Shown here in pieces: positions 11,257-22,039 of a stretch of DNA of 64,000 bases (positions are counted from its first letter, which is position 1; every line of letters starts with the position of its first letter). Source of the stretch: Massospora cicadina. Its lineage: Eukaryota > Entomophthoromycota > Entomophthoromycetes > Entomophthorales > Entomophthoraceae. Made by a program: the position numbers and the translations under genes. The stretch lies in the NCBI GenBank assembly GCA_022478985.1, contig JAKSZP010013588.1, positions 1 through 64,000 of the forward strand, given 5' to 3'. The notes beneath the pieces are model-generated. The model was not told where the DNA came from. It saw only the letters and a list, made by a program, of their open reading frames with translations, and made no database searches.

Positions 11257-12767
11257 CTTACATTTAACCAAAATTATTTCTACAAAGTTGCAAAAACCTT
11301 CTTAAAATACTTTTATCAACTTGTTTCTCAGGATACAGTTTCAGATTCAAACCATCCCATGAATCCAATGCCAATTTTATCACAATCAAGCCTTTAAATA
11401 GTGCCTCATATTATCATACAATACCCATCAGCCCTTATGCTGAGATAAAGCTTGCTACTCCTGAGAAAATGCGTGTCAAAACCTTGGGATCTCCACCTTT
11501 TAAAAATCTAATTGGTCAAAGACAACAAAGTTAGAAAGACTTTATTGAAAGGATTCGCCATACCACCAAATGCCTACAGATTGTGAGACTAAAACAAACC
11601 TCATTCTCACCAGGGCAACATCAAACTCCATTTTTTTATTTTTTTCACAACCAACAAAACTTTGGTAGTTTGGGACCCTAACAAGGCTAGCCGCCCCTGG
11701 AAAATTTTGACACCCTAGTTGAGGCTTGAAGAGGGCTCTGTCATGCTTTTCCCAATCTTTTGTAAAGCCTTAACTAAGTTTACCGTTTATATTTTAATCA
11801 ATATCAATTTATTTTTTGCTATTGGTATTATTTATATTCACGTTTTGATGTTTTATTAACCTAAGGCCCAAGATCACTATGCTCAATTTATGGAACAATG
11901 TTTATTAGGCCTTAAGCCTATAATTGTATCATTAATTATTAGTTGATGTTATATTGGGTCTGTGGCCCAATAATATTGAATGATATTTTATTTTTAAGCA
12001 CTGAGTGATTTCCCATAGTAACGACAAGTTTACAACATAACAAATTCTGGATAAATTGCCCAATTATTGCTCCACTTGCCAATGAGATAGGGAAGAATGC
12101 CAAAACCAATTGATATCATACTGATGTTAATCTTGAGGTTTAATCAGTGTTTAGATCCTCTAATCCCTATTATCCACCTTATGGTATTTATTATGCCTTA
12201 ATATCTGTTGGATTTCTAATGGCAGATAATTAAACCACCTAATTGTGTTACATTATTAATCTCAGTCCAGCCTTTAATGACGAATCCTGATCAGCTCCAA
12301 CTCTGAACCTGGACTGTGGCATTACCTCCTACATTACTAATCTACTTTTACCCTCAACATGGTATTCACAATTACTCATCATAATCCTGATTTTCCCTAT
12401 TACTTTTGATAGCACCATCTTTTCACTTAATGAAGTATTATGATTCCAAATCTTTTATATCAGCGTATATCTTACATTTCCTTGCATAGTATTGACAATA
12501 GTAGTAGCGGTTATGCTCAAGATAAGTGCCATATATGTGGACCCTACTGAAGCAAAAGTGCTTAGCCTCCACCTCTCCGAAGTCATTACACTACCAAGTG
12601 TCATCCAAAAGAAAATTAGAATCTTTGAAAAATAATTTTTTAACATAAGTTGTCCAACTAATGCACCTATGAGTTCTCATTGGTTATCCCCAGCTTGTTG
12701 CCAATAGTAGCAAAGCTGAGAACCATAATGTCCCATGGCACAAATAATGTATATGACAATGAATCAA
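11257..12767. other. AT-rich stretch without recognisable gene
   Basis: No supported coding region. A minus-strand open stretch at about 11,258-11,400 and a plus-strand one at 11,440-11,700 have a weak gag-like character but no motif. The remainder is AT-rich and probably holds very old element remnants. Confidence 0.5.
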
Positions 12768-12781
12768 TGATAAAAAATGGT
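12768..12781. repeat. TSD of LINE-1 copy A (left); mate at 18,075-18,088
   Basis: TGATAAAAAATGGT occurs at both ends of copy A (12,768-12,781 and 18,075-18,088). This 14-bp perfect direct repeat defines the element as a separate retrotransposition event. Confidence 0.85.
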
Positions 12782-12849
12782 TTTAAATTTTAAATTTTAA
12801 ATTTATTGCGGGGAAGGCCGACCATGGGATGGACACTTCCGAATATGAC

Positions 12850-15800
12850 TCAGACGAGACAAAACTCAGTACCAGGTGAGGCACCCCAGAGAAGCGATGC
12901 TATCTCTTGTTGCCAGCGGGAACGCCACTTATGGGAAGGGGAGGGAACGTGTGTAGGGGGCGTAGCCACTATTGAGCACGTGTGGAGGAAGGGGTCTGAT
13001 TTGATGAACCAGACTGGGAACCAGGAGGAGACCAGCTGCCGGCGACATGGTGGGAGATATCCAAACATCCACGTTTGAAAGTGATCCACCAAATGAGACC
13101 GGAATCTGTGGACAGCTTCAGGGAGGGTGGGGATGGATCCGGCGATGGCATCCAAGACAATCGTGTGGATAGTCCACATGGCGTTTGCAACCACCAGAGC
13201 ACGAAGGGAGGGTGGGAGGATAGAGGCCATTGATGAAGCAAACATATCTCTTGACAGACTGAAGGGATGTGTTTGATCCTGGCCTAGCAGACGTTGGACT
13301 TCGCGCCATATTACTTTAAAGGTAGGGCACTTCTCCAGGCGGTGAAACAGCGTTCCATACTGGCCACACACGACACAGGATGAGTGTAAAGCATTAGAGC
13401 GCTCAGCTGTACGATACACCCGCCTCAGGCAGCGCCACACATGGGAACGGACTTGAGGCTTCAACAGAGGATGGTGTGCTTATTTTCAGATAGTCTTTTG
13501 GGTCTCAGTGGAATAAGGGATGTCCATCATGTCCAGGTAGTCCACCCTGGATAGGACTTGGGGTCGAGTGGGGATCACGCCATCATGGATGGGTAGCCCC
13601 TGTACCTCTTGTGAGAACTGAGGATAGGGGCGGCCTCTTTGGGTTATATGTCCACTAATACGAATTCTCCACTCTGCGCTTCGCATGGAGAGTAGGATTC
13701 GTTTGTAGTGGGTTTTGGTCCCGTGAGGACCTGTGGCTGATGTGTGTGATGCGAGGTATTTCATCAGGGAGTGGGGGTTTGATGGATTGTTGAGGCCCAA
13801 GGCTTGGGAGAAGTTGGAGCGGGCCGCGCAGGACCAGTGTTGGGATGGGAGTGTAGGAGCAGTGACGGCCACAATCCAGGTGCCTAGGATCTTGGCGGCA
13901 TGGGCTTTGAAGTCAAGTAGGCCCATGCCACCATGATGATGAGGGCCAAACATGACCTCTAGCCATACTGGTGGAGGGCGGCCTGACCAAAGCCAACCTT
14001 GTAGCAAAGCATTCAAGGATTTGAAGAAGTTTGGGGAGAAGGGGATGGCGTGGGCTCCAAACCAGACTTTGGATAGGAGCATAGAGTTGGCAAGAACAAC
14101 CCTGCCAGTGAGGGTAGTAGGGTGGGCTCTGAGAGAGGCGATTCGCTTCGTCACGTTGTCCAGTATATGGCCCTCCATTACTGCTGACGCGTATCCTCCT
14201 GCCTCCAACCACACGCCCAGATGGCGTACCGGTCTTATGGTAGGTCGCGGCACAAAGGGGAGCACCAGTGGAGCGGTGTGTTTTGAGATAGTAAGGCGTG
14301 GACTTGGGCGAGAAGCTGGGCTGGGTTGGGAACTACTTGCTGGGGCCCAGCAGTTCTGAAACTGACCAAGGAGGATGATTTCGGTTTTGGAGGCGTTTAG
14401 TGCCGCGTTGCTTACCCAGGAATATTCCTGGTTGAGGGCTTCAAGCGTGCGTGCATCTTTATTATTAGACACCCCCACCACGCAATCATCTGCAAATGCC
14501 ATCATCTTGACTGGGGTTTGGCCAAGCACATGGACCCCAGTGAGTTGGGCATTCACATTTCGCAGTAGTGGGTCAAGGCTGAAGTTGTATAAGAGTGGGC
14601 TCAGGGGGTCCCCTTGTCGCAGGCCCCTTTGAGGATGGACTACATCCGTTAGGAAACCTGGGCCGCGCACAGCCATTGTTGCAGATTCCGTGAGCAGCAT
14701 CACCCAGTTAATGAAGCGGGGAGGTAGGAGGAATTGATGGAGGCAGGCCCTTAGGTATTCCCAGTTTACTCTATCATAGACCTTTTGTTGGTCCAAGAAT
14801 ACAAGTGCTCCAGATGCTGTGGACTGACATACATTAGCCACAGAGTGCACGTTATCCCAAATCGACCTTCTGGGGATGAAACTGAATTGTTCTGGAGAGA
14901 TGGTGGCAGATGCTACAGTCCCTAAACGGTTAGCCATGATTTTTGTTAAAATTTTGGTGTCTGTGTTTGTTAGAGAAATGGGGCGCCAGTTGGCTAAGTC
15001 TAACCTATCCCCTTTCTTGAAGAGTGTGACTGTAAAAGCCTCATGTCCTCCTGGTAGGAGGCGTGTTTCCAACAGGCTTTGGTTGAGTGAGGCTAGCAGC
15101 AATGGGGATATGTATTTAAAATATTTTTTGTAGAACTCATATGGAATGCCATCTGGGCCTGGGCATTTTCGGTTTGGTGCACCACAAATGGTAGTCCATA
15201 ATTCGTTCAGAGTAATTAAATTCATTATTTCCAGGTATCGGAAAATGGTGTGGATATGAGCTCTGTCGAGAAATTCTGCCATTTCGGCTGGCTGAATTGG
15301 TTTGGCTCAGTATAACTTGGAGTAATATTTTTGCATTTTGATTGCCACTTCGGCTGGTGTGTCCATGATAGAATTATCTGATCTTCACACCTGTGTGCAG
15401 GCCACACTCTGGCGTGTTGCAAAAAATTTTTTGAAGAAGTATGTGGTGCACTTGTTGCCTTTAGTGATGCATATGGCCCAGTATTGGACACAAACCCGAT
15501 GTTTGTGTTGCCTTTCAAGTGCGTTGAGGTGGGCTGCTGCCTCCGCCCACTTCTGGCCCCATGCAGGGCTATATCCTGAGGCTGGAATGTTGGACTCCAA
15601 GTGGGCCAATTCCACCAGCGCGCGCGATATAACCGCTGATGTGGCTCATGAGCGTCAGGATGAGAGATGGCGATAGTGGCGGATGGTGTCTTTTTTGAAA
15701 GTTGCCCATGTGGAAATGGGGTCCGCACAAAATGGTGCAACAAATGATTTTGCCAAAGTTGCCTCTTCCACCCATGTGGAAAATCCTGGCGACGCTAGCT

Positions 15801-16555
15801 CTGGGGGGCGGATTTTGCACCAATGTGGGGCCTTTGCAAATGTGACGGGTAAGTGGTATGTTATCAAGACCAGTCGGTGGTCGGAGAATTCCATTTTCAT
15901 TGTATTGAAGTGGGAGATGTGGGGTTGGAATTTCGCCGTCGCTAGAATAAGGTCAATGCGGGTCATGGACCTTAATTGGCCGTTGTGGATGTGGGGACGC
16001 ATCATGTTTTTGAGCAGTGGGGCATGTTGCGGCAGCGCATCCATTAACCCAAGGGTGGCTTTTAGAACGCGTAGTTCTACATGACCCTTTGGGCGTGGGG
16101 TGAGGGCGGCCACCCGTCCGTTGGTGAGGTTGACCAACAGTTCATGTCGCCGATTAGGAAAGAATCGGGGGTAGCAGGAGGGATTTGACCAATGAGAAAA
16201 ATTCCTGACGCTCTTGTGCACTGTTTGGGGTGTAAATATTGACAATTGTGTGTGCAACATTGGCCCATGAGAAGGTGATAACAAGTACTAGGCCATTTAG
16301 GAATATTTCTGAAGATGTAAATTTGAAAAAATTGTTTTTCTGAATTAGCACCCCACAGTGCTTCAAACAAAAGGATAGGGATGGTAGGAGCATTGTTTTC
16401 CAAGCATCCTCGGAACCTCGTGGACAGTGGGTTTCCTGGATGGCCAGGATATCCACGGGTAAATTATTTTGTAAAAAACTCAGTTTCCTAGCCCGAGATG
16501 GGGAGGCCTTGAGTCCAGTGATATTCAGCATCCCTAGAGTGAAGGTTTCCCCCAT
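12850..16555 (-). pseudogene. LINE-1 A ORF2: endonuclease-RT-zinc motif
   Basis: It starts at the ATG at 16,555 (MGETFTLG), six bases after the ORF1 stop. The endonuclease shows AIQETHCPRG, FLIGDMNCW, RIDLILA and FSDHRLV boxes, split by frameshifts near 16,400 and 16,150. A 598-codon open run (15,282-13,486) holds the RT: GPDGIPYEFYKKYF, NWRPISLTNTD, FIPRRSIWDN, LDQQKVYDRVNWEYL, RGLRQGDPLSP and FADDCVVG (FADD at 14,496-14,485), then GGMGLLDF. Two stops replace W and Y codons at about 13,480, followed by the zinc-binding tail CVVCGQYGTLFHRLEKCP. This is L1/Tx1-type architecture. The catalytic aspartates are intact, but the ORF as a whole is broken. Confidence 0.92.
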
Positions 16556-16564
16556 CGCACCTTA
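16553..16564 (-). promoter_or_regulatory. ORF1 stop / ORF2 start junction, LINE-1 A
   Basis: ORF1 ends ACC TAA, then six bases (GGTGCG), then the ORF2 ATG, all in one frame. The same arrangement is present in copies B (30,556-30,545) and C (39,133-39,122), so it belongs to the family. It suggests termination-reinitiation or stop readthrough as the route to ORF2. Confidence 0.6.
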
Positions 16565-17974
16565 GGTGTGAGGGGGTGGGCCCCCTGGCCCACCAGCCTC
16601 TTCCAGGTCCCCACGGGCTTTCACAGCAGCATGGGTATTAGCAGCAACGCTATTGGGGTTTTTGTTAATTTTTGTGGAAAGAGTCACATTGGCTTTGGCC
16701 TTCATTTTTTATTTTCCTGACGTCGGACAAATTTTTTGTGGTGCGGATAAGTTCGGTGCACCATCAAGTGGCAAAAAAAAATTTTTCAGTTGGGATAGGT
16801 CCCAAGTTGGTTTCAACTGGGGCTTGGGTGCAGCGATTGGGTGAGATCGAATCTCCCATCAGATCCTCAGATTGAGTGGCCCGTTCAGCTTGGGCCTCCC
16901 AATCTGATTGGGTGATGGATTCCCGAGTTGCTTCCGCCGTGAAGGTCTCCATGTCCTCCTGGCGTTGTGAGTGTGGGATGGTGGTGGTGACCTTGGCCAC
17001 TTCCTTGGCTGCAGTCCTATGGGCCTGCTTGGCCTTCTTCCACTCCTGTGGGGAGATGGGCTTTACCAATAGGTAGCAGCCTTGTGCTCCCCATGGGAAA
17101 GCCTCTTTGGTGCTTGCAGTTGGTTTGTAGTGCGCCTCTCCGCTGGCCATGGCCGCCGAGGGGTGCTCTTGGAATGTAACGCCCTCTTTAATGGGGCACG
17201 CATGTGCCTTATGGCTGAACGCGTCACAGTGGGTGCAAATGGGGGGCGCGCTGTCCACGGTTACCCGGAATGGGTGGGTAGTGTGCCCTGCGATATCAAT
17301 AAAGGTGGAGTGCAGGATCTGGGTTAGGTCCTTCGCGATCTCCTCAGTTGGGGTCAGAACTGCGATGGCTTTGCCGGTGCACAGGTGTGGCATCAGCGTG
17401 AAACGTTGCATTTTGAAAGATTGTATTTCGCCATATATGGCGAGACCATCTTTCAGGTGTTGCTCCAAAATGTCACATTTTACCGTAGTAGGCAAAAAGT
17501 CAAACGTGAGGAAAATTTGGTTTGATTTTGTCCATCTGGTGCGTTTAGTTTCGATGACCCATTGCCCTTCGGGGAGGTTGACCACTACGCGCACCACTGC
17601 AGCCTTGTCTGCTGCTATTTTGCTTTCAAAACCTAGGTCCAGCTAACCGTGCGACATGGAGTGAGGTGCAACGTACACCGCGGTCAGGAAAATTTTGTGT
17701 ACATCTTCACAAAAATTTTTCCCATAGGGCCGTTTTTTGGATGTCCAGATACACACAGACTCTGAATTCCACCGACGAAGGTGGCTGGGAATGTGGCATA
17801 TTGAAGAACTGGTTGCATCGTGCTTGCCACGTGAGTATCTCCGGGGAAATTGTGACCGCCAGTTTTTTTAGATTTTTTCTATTCTGCCAGATTCTCCGGG
17901 GCGTTTTTGAATGTTAGAGGCCGCAGGCCTTCCACCTGCTCCTCTTGCCTTGCTTGCCCAACTGCTCCCAGACA
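16562..17974 (-). pseudogene. LINE-1 A ORF1: RRM and CCHC protein
   Basis: The start is taken at 17,974 (MSGSSWASK), conserved in copy B. The N-terminal part is frameshifted around 17,600-17,880. The readable body (17,597-16,764) contains an RRM-like unit (IFLTFDFLPTTV ... GEIQSFKMQRFTLM) and a knuckle CTHCDAFSHKAHAC (C-x2-C-x4-H-x4-C). An acidic, Ser/Thr-rich tail follows. After a further frame break the ORF ends GGPPPHT at a TAA (16,564-16,562). Such proteins coat the element RNA. In-frame stops and indels make this copy non-functional. Confidence 0.85.
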
Positions 17975-18035
17975 TGGGCGCAGACTAATCCCCTCTATGA
18001 GATTATCAAACTAGATTTAGTCTTGAATTGAATGG

Positions 18036-18055
18036 GTTGCAAAAGTGTTTGCAAC
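18036..18055 (-). other. 5' terminal stem-loop, LINE-1 A
   Basis: GTTGCAAA, loop AGTG, TTTGCAAC on the plus strand (loop CACT in the element sense) is a perfect 8-bp stem 19 nt from the element's 5' end. Copy B keeps the stem with a compensatory change of the closing pair. Confidence 0.65.
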
Positions 18056-18088
18056 GAGAAAGAAAAGTAATGTGTGATAAAAAATGGT

Positions 18089-18405
18089 AATGTCTGATGA
18101 AATCCTTTACGTATTTCAAAATATCTTGTTAAATAAAATCATATAGAATAGGGTCCATAATAAGAAGTAAATAAGCCACTAGAATTTTAGAAAGTATGAA
18201 GAACTCCACAAAATCAATGACTTGATGGTGAGGTTGTAAGACATCTGAAACAGTAAGGGGATTATACTCACGTTTTTTTTTCTATAATAACAGGTGAGCA
18301 TCAGATCATAATGTATAACTATCTGGGTATGCTCAGAAATTCAAGCGTTTTCTATAATAGCAAAAATATGCATTAATAGAAGTATATTATGTAAAAAACT
18401 TTAAA
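18089..18405. other. AT-rich spacer between LINE-1 A and element E
   Basis: No coding region or repeat recognised. It holds low-complexity AT-rich sequence, including TTTTTTTTCTATAATAACAGG and a related TTTTCTATAATAGC further on. Confidence 0.5.
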
Positions 18406-18420
18406 TGTTTTAGCTATATG
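18406..18420. repeat. Target-site repeat, copy 1 of 3 (left of E)
   Basis: TGTTTTAGCTATATG, identical to 20,323-20,337 and 32,062-32,076. It borders the 3' end of element E. Confidence 0.9.
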
Positions 18421-18665
18421 ATCAATTTATTCAAGGTACGCCAACCAGGGGATGGACAGTACCGATCACAACACTCAAAATGGAAAAACAAACTACTAAC
18501 CAGGTGGGAAGCAGAAACTGCTCAACCCACCATGGCAGAGGGTGAGGAGGGGTTGGGGTTGGTTTTCAGAAATACCCACCTCGATCAAGGGATGTTGGTT
18601 ACAGTACCATATCAGAGCAAAGAGCCAGGGCGTTGGGGCATCCACATAGTGGGGCTGAGGTCAGC

Positions 18666-20237
18666 TTAGTAGGAGTTTTCCACTTCTGCATCAAGATAAT
18701 GATGGGAAAGAGTTTCAACAAAAGCTGCGAGGAGAACTTCAGCTTCTTTGCGGGCTTCAGGAAGTTGGGTGAAAAGGGAGATACTGTGGCGGGTGATTTT
18801 GGCTGAGGGGTTGAAGGCAGCAAGCGTTGCGACATTCATAACAGCAATTTCAGCATCATCAAATAGTTTTGAGATGTCACTGCAGAGAGAATCAGGTAAG
18901 TTGAGGGGGAAGAAGATGGTGGGCAGGCCATGCTGGAGCTGAGCCACTGACTGGGCCACCGCGGTGCGTAGTTTTGGGCAATGAGGAGAGGCCACCGCAG
19001 CTAAGGCGAGCTGGTGGTCACTTTGGAAGGGGGCTGTATTGGGTAGAGGAGCAAAATGGCGAGGGGTAGGGGTTTCATCGAAGTTGGGAAGGAAAATTCT
19101 GCCCGACCATAATTGCCATGGCAGAGAGGTTGACCTGTATGCTTACTAATGATGACATTACCTGATTCGTCAGTTTCAGCCAATAGATCCCATGGATTTG
19201 GTTCACTGGAATAGTGGCGTTTAAATTTGAGTGGGTAGGATTGGGCGAATGGGAAGCTGCTTGGGTGCGAATGGTGTTCCAAGCATTGCTCTGATTGGCT
19301 GGCGTAGATTTAGGTGGGAGAGTGAGGATGAAGGGTTTTTTTTGGGGGGGGGGGGGGGGCTAATTTTCCATGTGGGCCCACTGAACAAGATTGGAGGGTG
19401 GGAGGGGGCAGCAAAGCGCCCCATACTGAACCTCCAGAGGGGGCTCAGAAGCCGCAGCAGCGGATTTGGCCGTAGGGCACGCTCTTTTTGCATTGTCGAG
19501 GCCAAAGCAGAGAGAAAAAATCTGCCTACCATTATCAACCCAAGCCCAAAAGAAATGCTCAGGCGCTGCAGCCACACTAGCGCGGGGTGGGATTTGTTGG
19601 GCTATGGTAGGGTGGTGTGGTATGATGGTGGCTATTGCACGAGGAGCAGCAAGGCGCTCTGCACCAGATGGAATGGCAAAGATGAGGTTGGGCTGAGTGC
19701 CATATGCCATGAGCCCCGCGAGCAACTGGTCATACAAAACCTGGGGTGGAAGGTGGGATGGGAGATTTGCAAAGGATACCACTAGCGTGGTGTCTGAAGG
19801 GAGGCGAGTACGGGTTGTGGGAATGGGTTTTTTTTATAAATTAGAGGAGTTTGTGCTGCTGCTTCTGCATCCTCCTCAGATTGGAACCCAACGTCAAAGT
19901 AGCCCTTAAAAGGGCGGAAGTCTATAAAGCCAGCTGGCGCAAAGGCTGTAGTGGCTAGGTCAATAACTGCCTTATCAGCATATGGGAACAAACGCCCATA
20001 GTCCAATCTGAGGCAATAGCGAATAGCAGAGCGAGGGAGGGCGAGAGGATGGGAGCGAGAAGGGTGGAAGCGCGCCAGGTGGAGCGCTAAATCCTGTGGG
20101 GGGACAAAACGGTTGGAAGCAGTGGGCGGGCTGTTTGAGCCCATCCGAACGCGCTTGCCTGCAGGGCGGAAAACGCTAGGTGGGGGTGCACTGCTGCCCC
20201 ACACTGGGGTGGCAGGCGGCAGAGCCAAGGACATCAA
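18666..20237 (-). pseudogene. ORF1-like protein of element E
   Basis: Joined minus-strand frames give about 500 residues. The first domain (20,237-19,782) includes ALPRSAIRYCLRLDYGR and FIDFRPFKGYFDVGF, matching the equivalent region of LINE-2 ORF1 (GHYIDVGF). The second is RRM-like (LVVSFANLPSHLPPQ ... GLMAYGTQPNLIF). A middle segment has NPWDLLAETDESGN, conserved in H. A C-terminal domain begins SDHQLALAAVA and continues FPLNLPDSL...AEIAVMNVATL, recurring in H, I and J. Frameshifts fall in a T-run near 19,830 and in a 16-G run at 19,344-19,359. It is probably an RNA-binding, self-associating protein. No zinc knuckle was found. Confidence 0.7.
19344..19359. repeat. Poly-G run in element E ORF
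   Basis: Sixteen consecutive G's preceded by a T run, inside the coding region of E (poly-C in the sense strand). It shifts or destroys the frame and is a likely site of assembly length error. Confidence 0.8.
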
Positions 20238-20288
20238 AGAATAGGTTTGGGCAGATGGCTGTGGATAAATAAACTTAAATTTAAAAAT

Positions 20289-20310
20289 CGCTCAAAAGTG
20301 ACTTTGAGCG
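20289..20310 (-). other. 5' stem-loop of element E
   Basis: Stem CGCTCAAA / TTTGAGCG (8 bp, perfect) with loop AGTGAC, 12 nt from the element's 5' end. In the sense strand the loop contains CACT, as in the LINE-1 5' stem-loop. Confidence 0.6.
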
Positions 20311-20322
20311 GTTAAAGAGTTT

Positions 20323-20337
20323 TGTTTTAGCTATATG
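20323..20337. repeat. Target-site repeat, copy 2 of 3 (between E and LINE-1 B)
   Basis: TGTTTTAGCTATATG. It separates the 5' end of E from the 3' end of LINE-1 B. Its presence here shows two insertion events rather than one composite insertion. Confidence 0.9.
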
Positions 20338-20395
20338 TTTAATTTAATTTATTGTGGGGAAGGCCGACTATGGGACGGACACTTCTGAATTTGAC

Positions 20396-21947
20396 TCAGA
20401 AGAGACAAAACTTAGTACCAGGGGAGGCACCCCAGAGAAGCGATGCTATCTCTTGTTGCCAGCGGGAACGCCAATTATGGGGAGGGGGAGGAAACGTGTG
20501 AAGGGGCCATAGCCACAATTGAGCACGTGTGGAGGAAGGGGTCTGATTTGATGAACCAGACTGGGAACCAGGAAGAGACCAGCTGTCGGCGATGTGGTGG
20601 AAGGTATCCAAACATCCACGCTTGAAAGTGGTCCACCAAATGGGACTGGAATCTGTGTACTGCTTCTGGGAGGGAGGGGTGGAGCCTGCGATGGCATCTA
20701 AGACAATCTTGTGGATGGTCCACATGGCGATTGCAACCACCAAAGCATGGAGGGAGGGTGGAAGAGGGGGCCATTGATAGAGCAAACATATCTCTTAACA
20801 GACTGAAAGGATGCGTTTGATCCTGGCCCAGCAGACGTTGAACTTCGCGCCATATCACTTTAAAGGTAGGGCACTTCTCCAGGCGGTGAAACAGCGTTCC
20901 ATACTGGCCACACACGACACAGGATGAGTGTAAAGCGTTATTGCGCTCAGCTGTACGATACACCCACCTCAGGCAGCGCCACACATGGGAGCGGACTTGA
21001 GGTTGCAACAGAAGATGGTGTAAATATTTCCAGATATCTTTAGGGTCTCAATGGAGTAAGGGATGTCCATCATGTCCAAGTAGTCCACCCTGGATAGGAC
21101 ATGGGGTCGATTGGGGATCATGCCATCATGGATGGGTAGCCCCTGTACCTCTTGTGTGAACTGAGGAGAGGGGCGGCCTCTTTGGGTTGTATGTCCACTA
21201 ATACGAATTCTCCACTCAGCGCTCCGCATAGAGAGGTGGATTCGTTTGTAGTGGGTTTTTATCCATGAGGACCTGTGGCCGATGTGTGTGAAGCGAGGTA
21301 TTTCATCAGGGAGTGGGGGTTCGATGGATTGTTGAGGCCCAAGGCTCTGGAGAAGTTGGAGCGAGCTGCGCGGGACCAGTGTTGGGAGGGGAATGTAGGG
21401 GTGGTGACGGCCGCAATCCAGGTACCCAGGATCTTGGTGGCATGGGCTTTGAAGTCAAGCAGGCCCATGCCACCATGATGTTGAGGGCCAAACATGACCT
21501 CTAACCGCACTGGTGGAAGGTGGCCCGACCAAAACCATCCTTGCAGCAAGGCGTACAAGGATTTGTAGAAGCTTGGGGAGAAGGGGATGCCATGGGCTCC
21601 AAACCAGACTTTGGAGAGGAGCATGGAGTTGGCTAAAACAATCCTGCCAGTAAGGGAAGTAGGGTGGGCTCTGAGAGAGGCAATTCGCTTCATCACGTTA
21701 TCCAGAATATGGCACTCCATTACTGCTGATGCGTATCCGCCTGCCTCCATCCACATGCCCAGATGGCGTACTGGTCCTATGGTAGGATGTGGCATGAAGG
21801 GAGCACCAGTGGGGCGGTGTGTTTTAAATTAGTAGGGTGAGGACGTGGGCGAGCAGATTGGCCAGGTTTGGAACTTATTACTGGGGTCCAGCATTTCTGA
21901 AACCGACTAAGGAGGATGATTTCGGTTTTGGAGGCGTTCAGTGCCGC
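20396..21947 (-). pseudogene. LINE-1 B ORF2, C-terminal part
   Basis: It contains the RT thumb and C-terminal domain: RHLGMWMEAGGYASAV, LTGRIVLANSMLLSKVWF, GGMGLLDFKAHA and the zinc motif CVVCGQYGTLFHRLEKCP (21,008-20,475). It ends SLLWGASPGTKFCLF. It continues the N-terminal part at 28,385-30,547 across the LINE-2 insertion. Frameshifts lie at about 21,240 and 20,790. Confidence 0.88.
21931..21947. repeat. TSD of LINE-2 F (left); mate at 28,385-28,401
   Basis: GAGGCGTTCAGTGCCGC, a 17-bp perfect duplication of LINE-1 B coding sequence on both sides of F. Confidence 0.95.
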
Positions 21948-21948
21948 A

Positions 21949-22020
21949 AAATCTCTTTCTGCTAAGCATCACTTTTCGAAAATCAATTCAGCCTGAAATT
22001 TAGCTCCACTAAAGAGATTT
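21949..22020 (+). other. LINE-2 5' UTR with terminal inverted repeat
   Basis: AAATCTCTTT at 21,949-21,958 and its exact complement AAAGAGATTT at 22,011-22,020 bracket the first 70 bases of the element. Copy G starts at ATCTCTTT and keeps the pairing. A palindrome TTTTCGAAAA lies within the loop. This could form a 5' RNA structure. Confidence 0.5.
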
Positions 22021-22039
22021 ACAAAAACTATTAGCAAAT

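Larger units (their letters stand above)
12782..18074 (-). mobile_element. LINE-1 copy A
   Basis: A 5.3-kb full-length non-LTR element on the minus strand with a 14-bp TSD. In sense order it has a 5' stem-loop (18,055-18,036), ORF1 (17,974-16,562), ORF2 (16,555-12,850) and a short 3' UTR ending GTCCATCCCATGGTCGGC...AATAAA. The 3' tail is not plain poly(A) but repeats of AAATTT/AAAATT type. Copies B (20,338-32,061) and C (35,449-40,660) are the same family. Both ORFs are disrupted, ORF2 less than in the sister copies. Confidence 0.92.
18421..20322 (-). mobile_element. ORF1-only non-autonomous LINE derivative, copy E
   Basis: A 1.9-kb minus-strand element between two identical 15-bp repeats. 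In sense order it has a 5' stem-loop (20,310-20,289), one long ORF (20,237-18,666, now frameshifted) and a 3' end TGTCCATCCCCTGGTTGGCG...AATAAATT. That 3' end closely matches the last 40 bases of LINE-1. There is no endonuclease or RT. Element H (51,650-53,585) is a second copy, and fragments I and J are relatives. The arrangement parallels mammalian HAL1 (half-L1). Confidence 0.8.

Noticed and set aside
14952..15133. Many medium-length plus-strand ORFs opposite LINE-1 and LINE-D coding regions
   Set aside because: They are antisense shadows of ORF1/ORF2. They show no domain, and the conserved motifs all read on the other strand.
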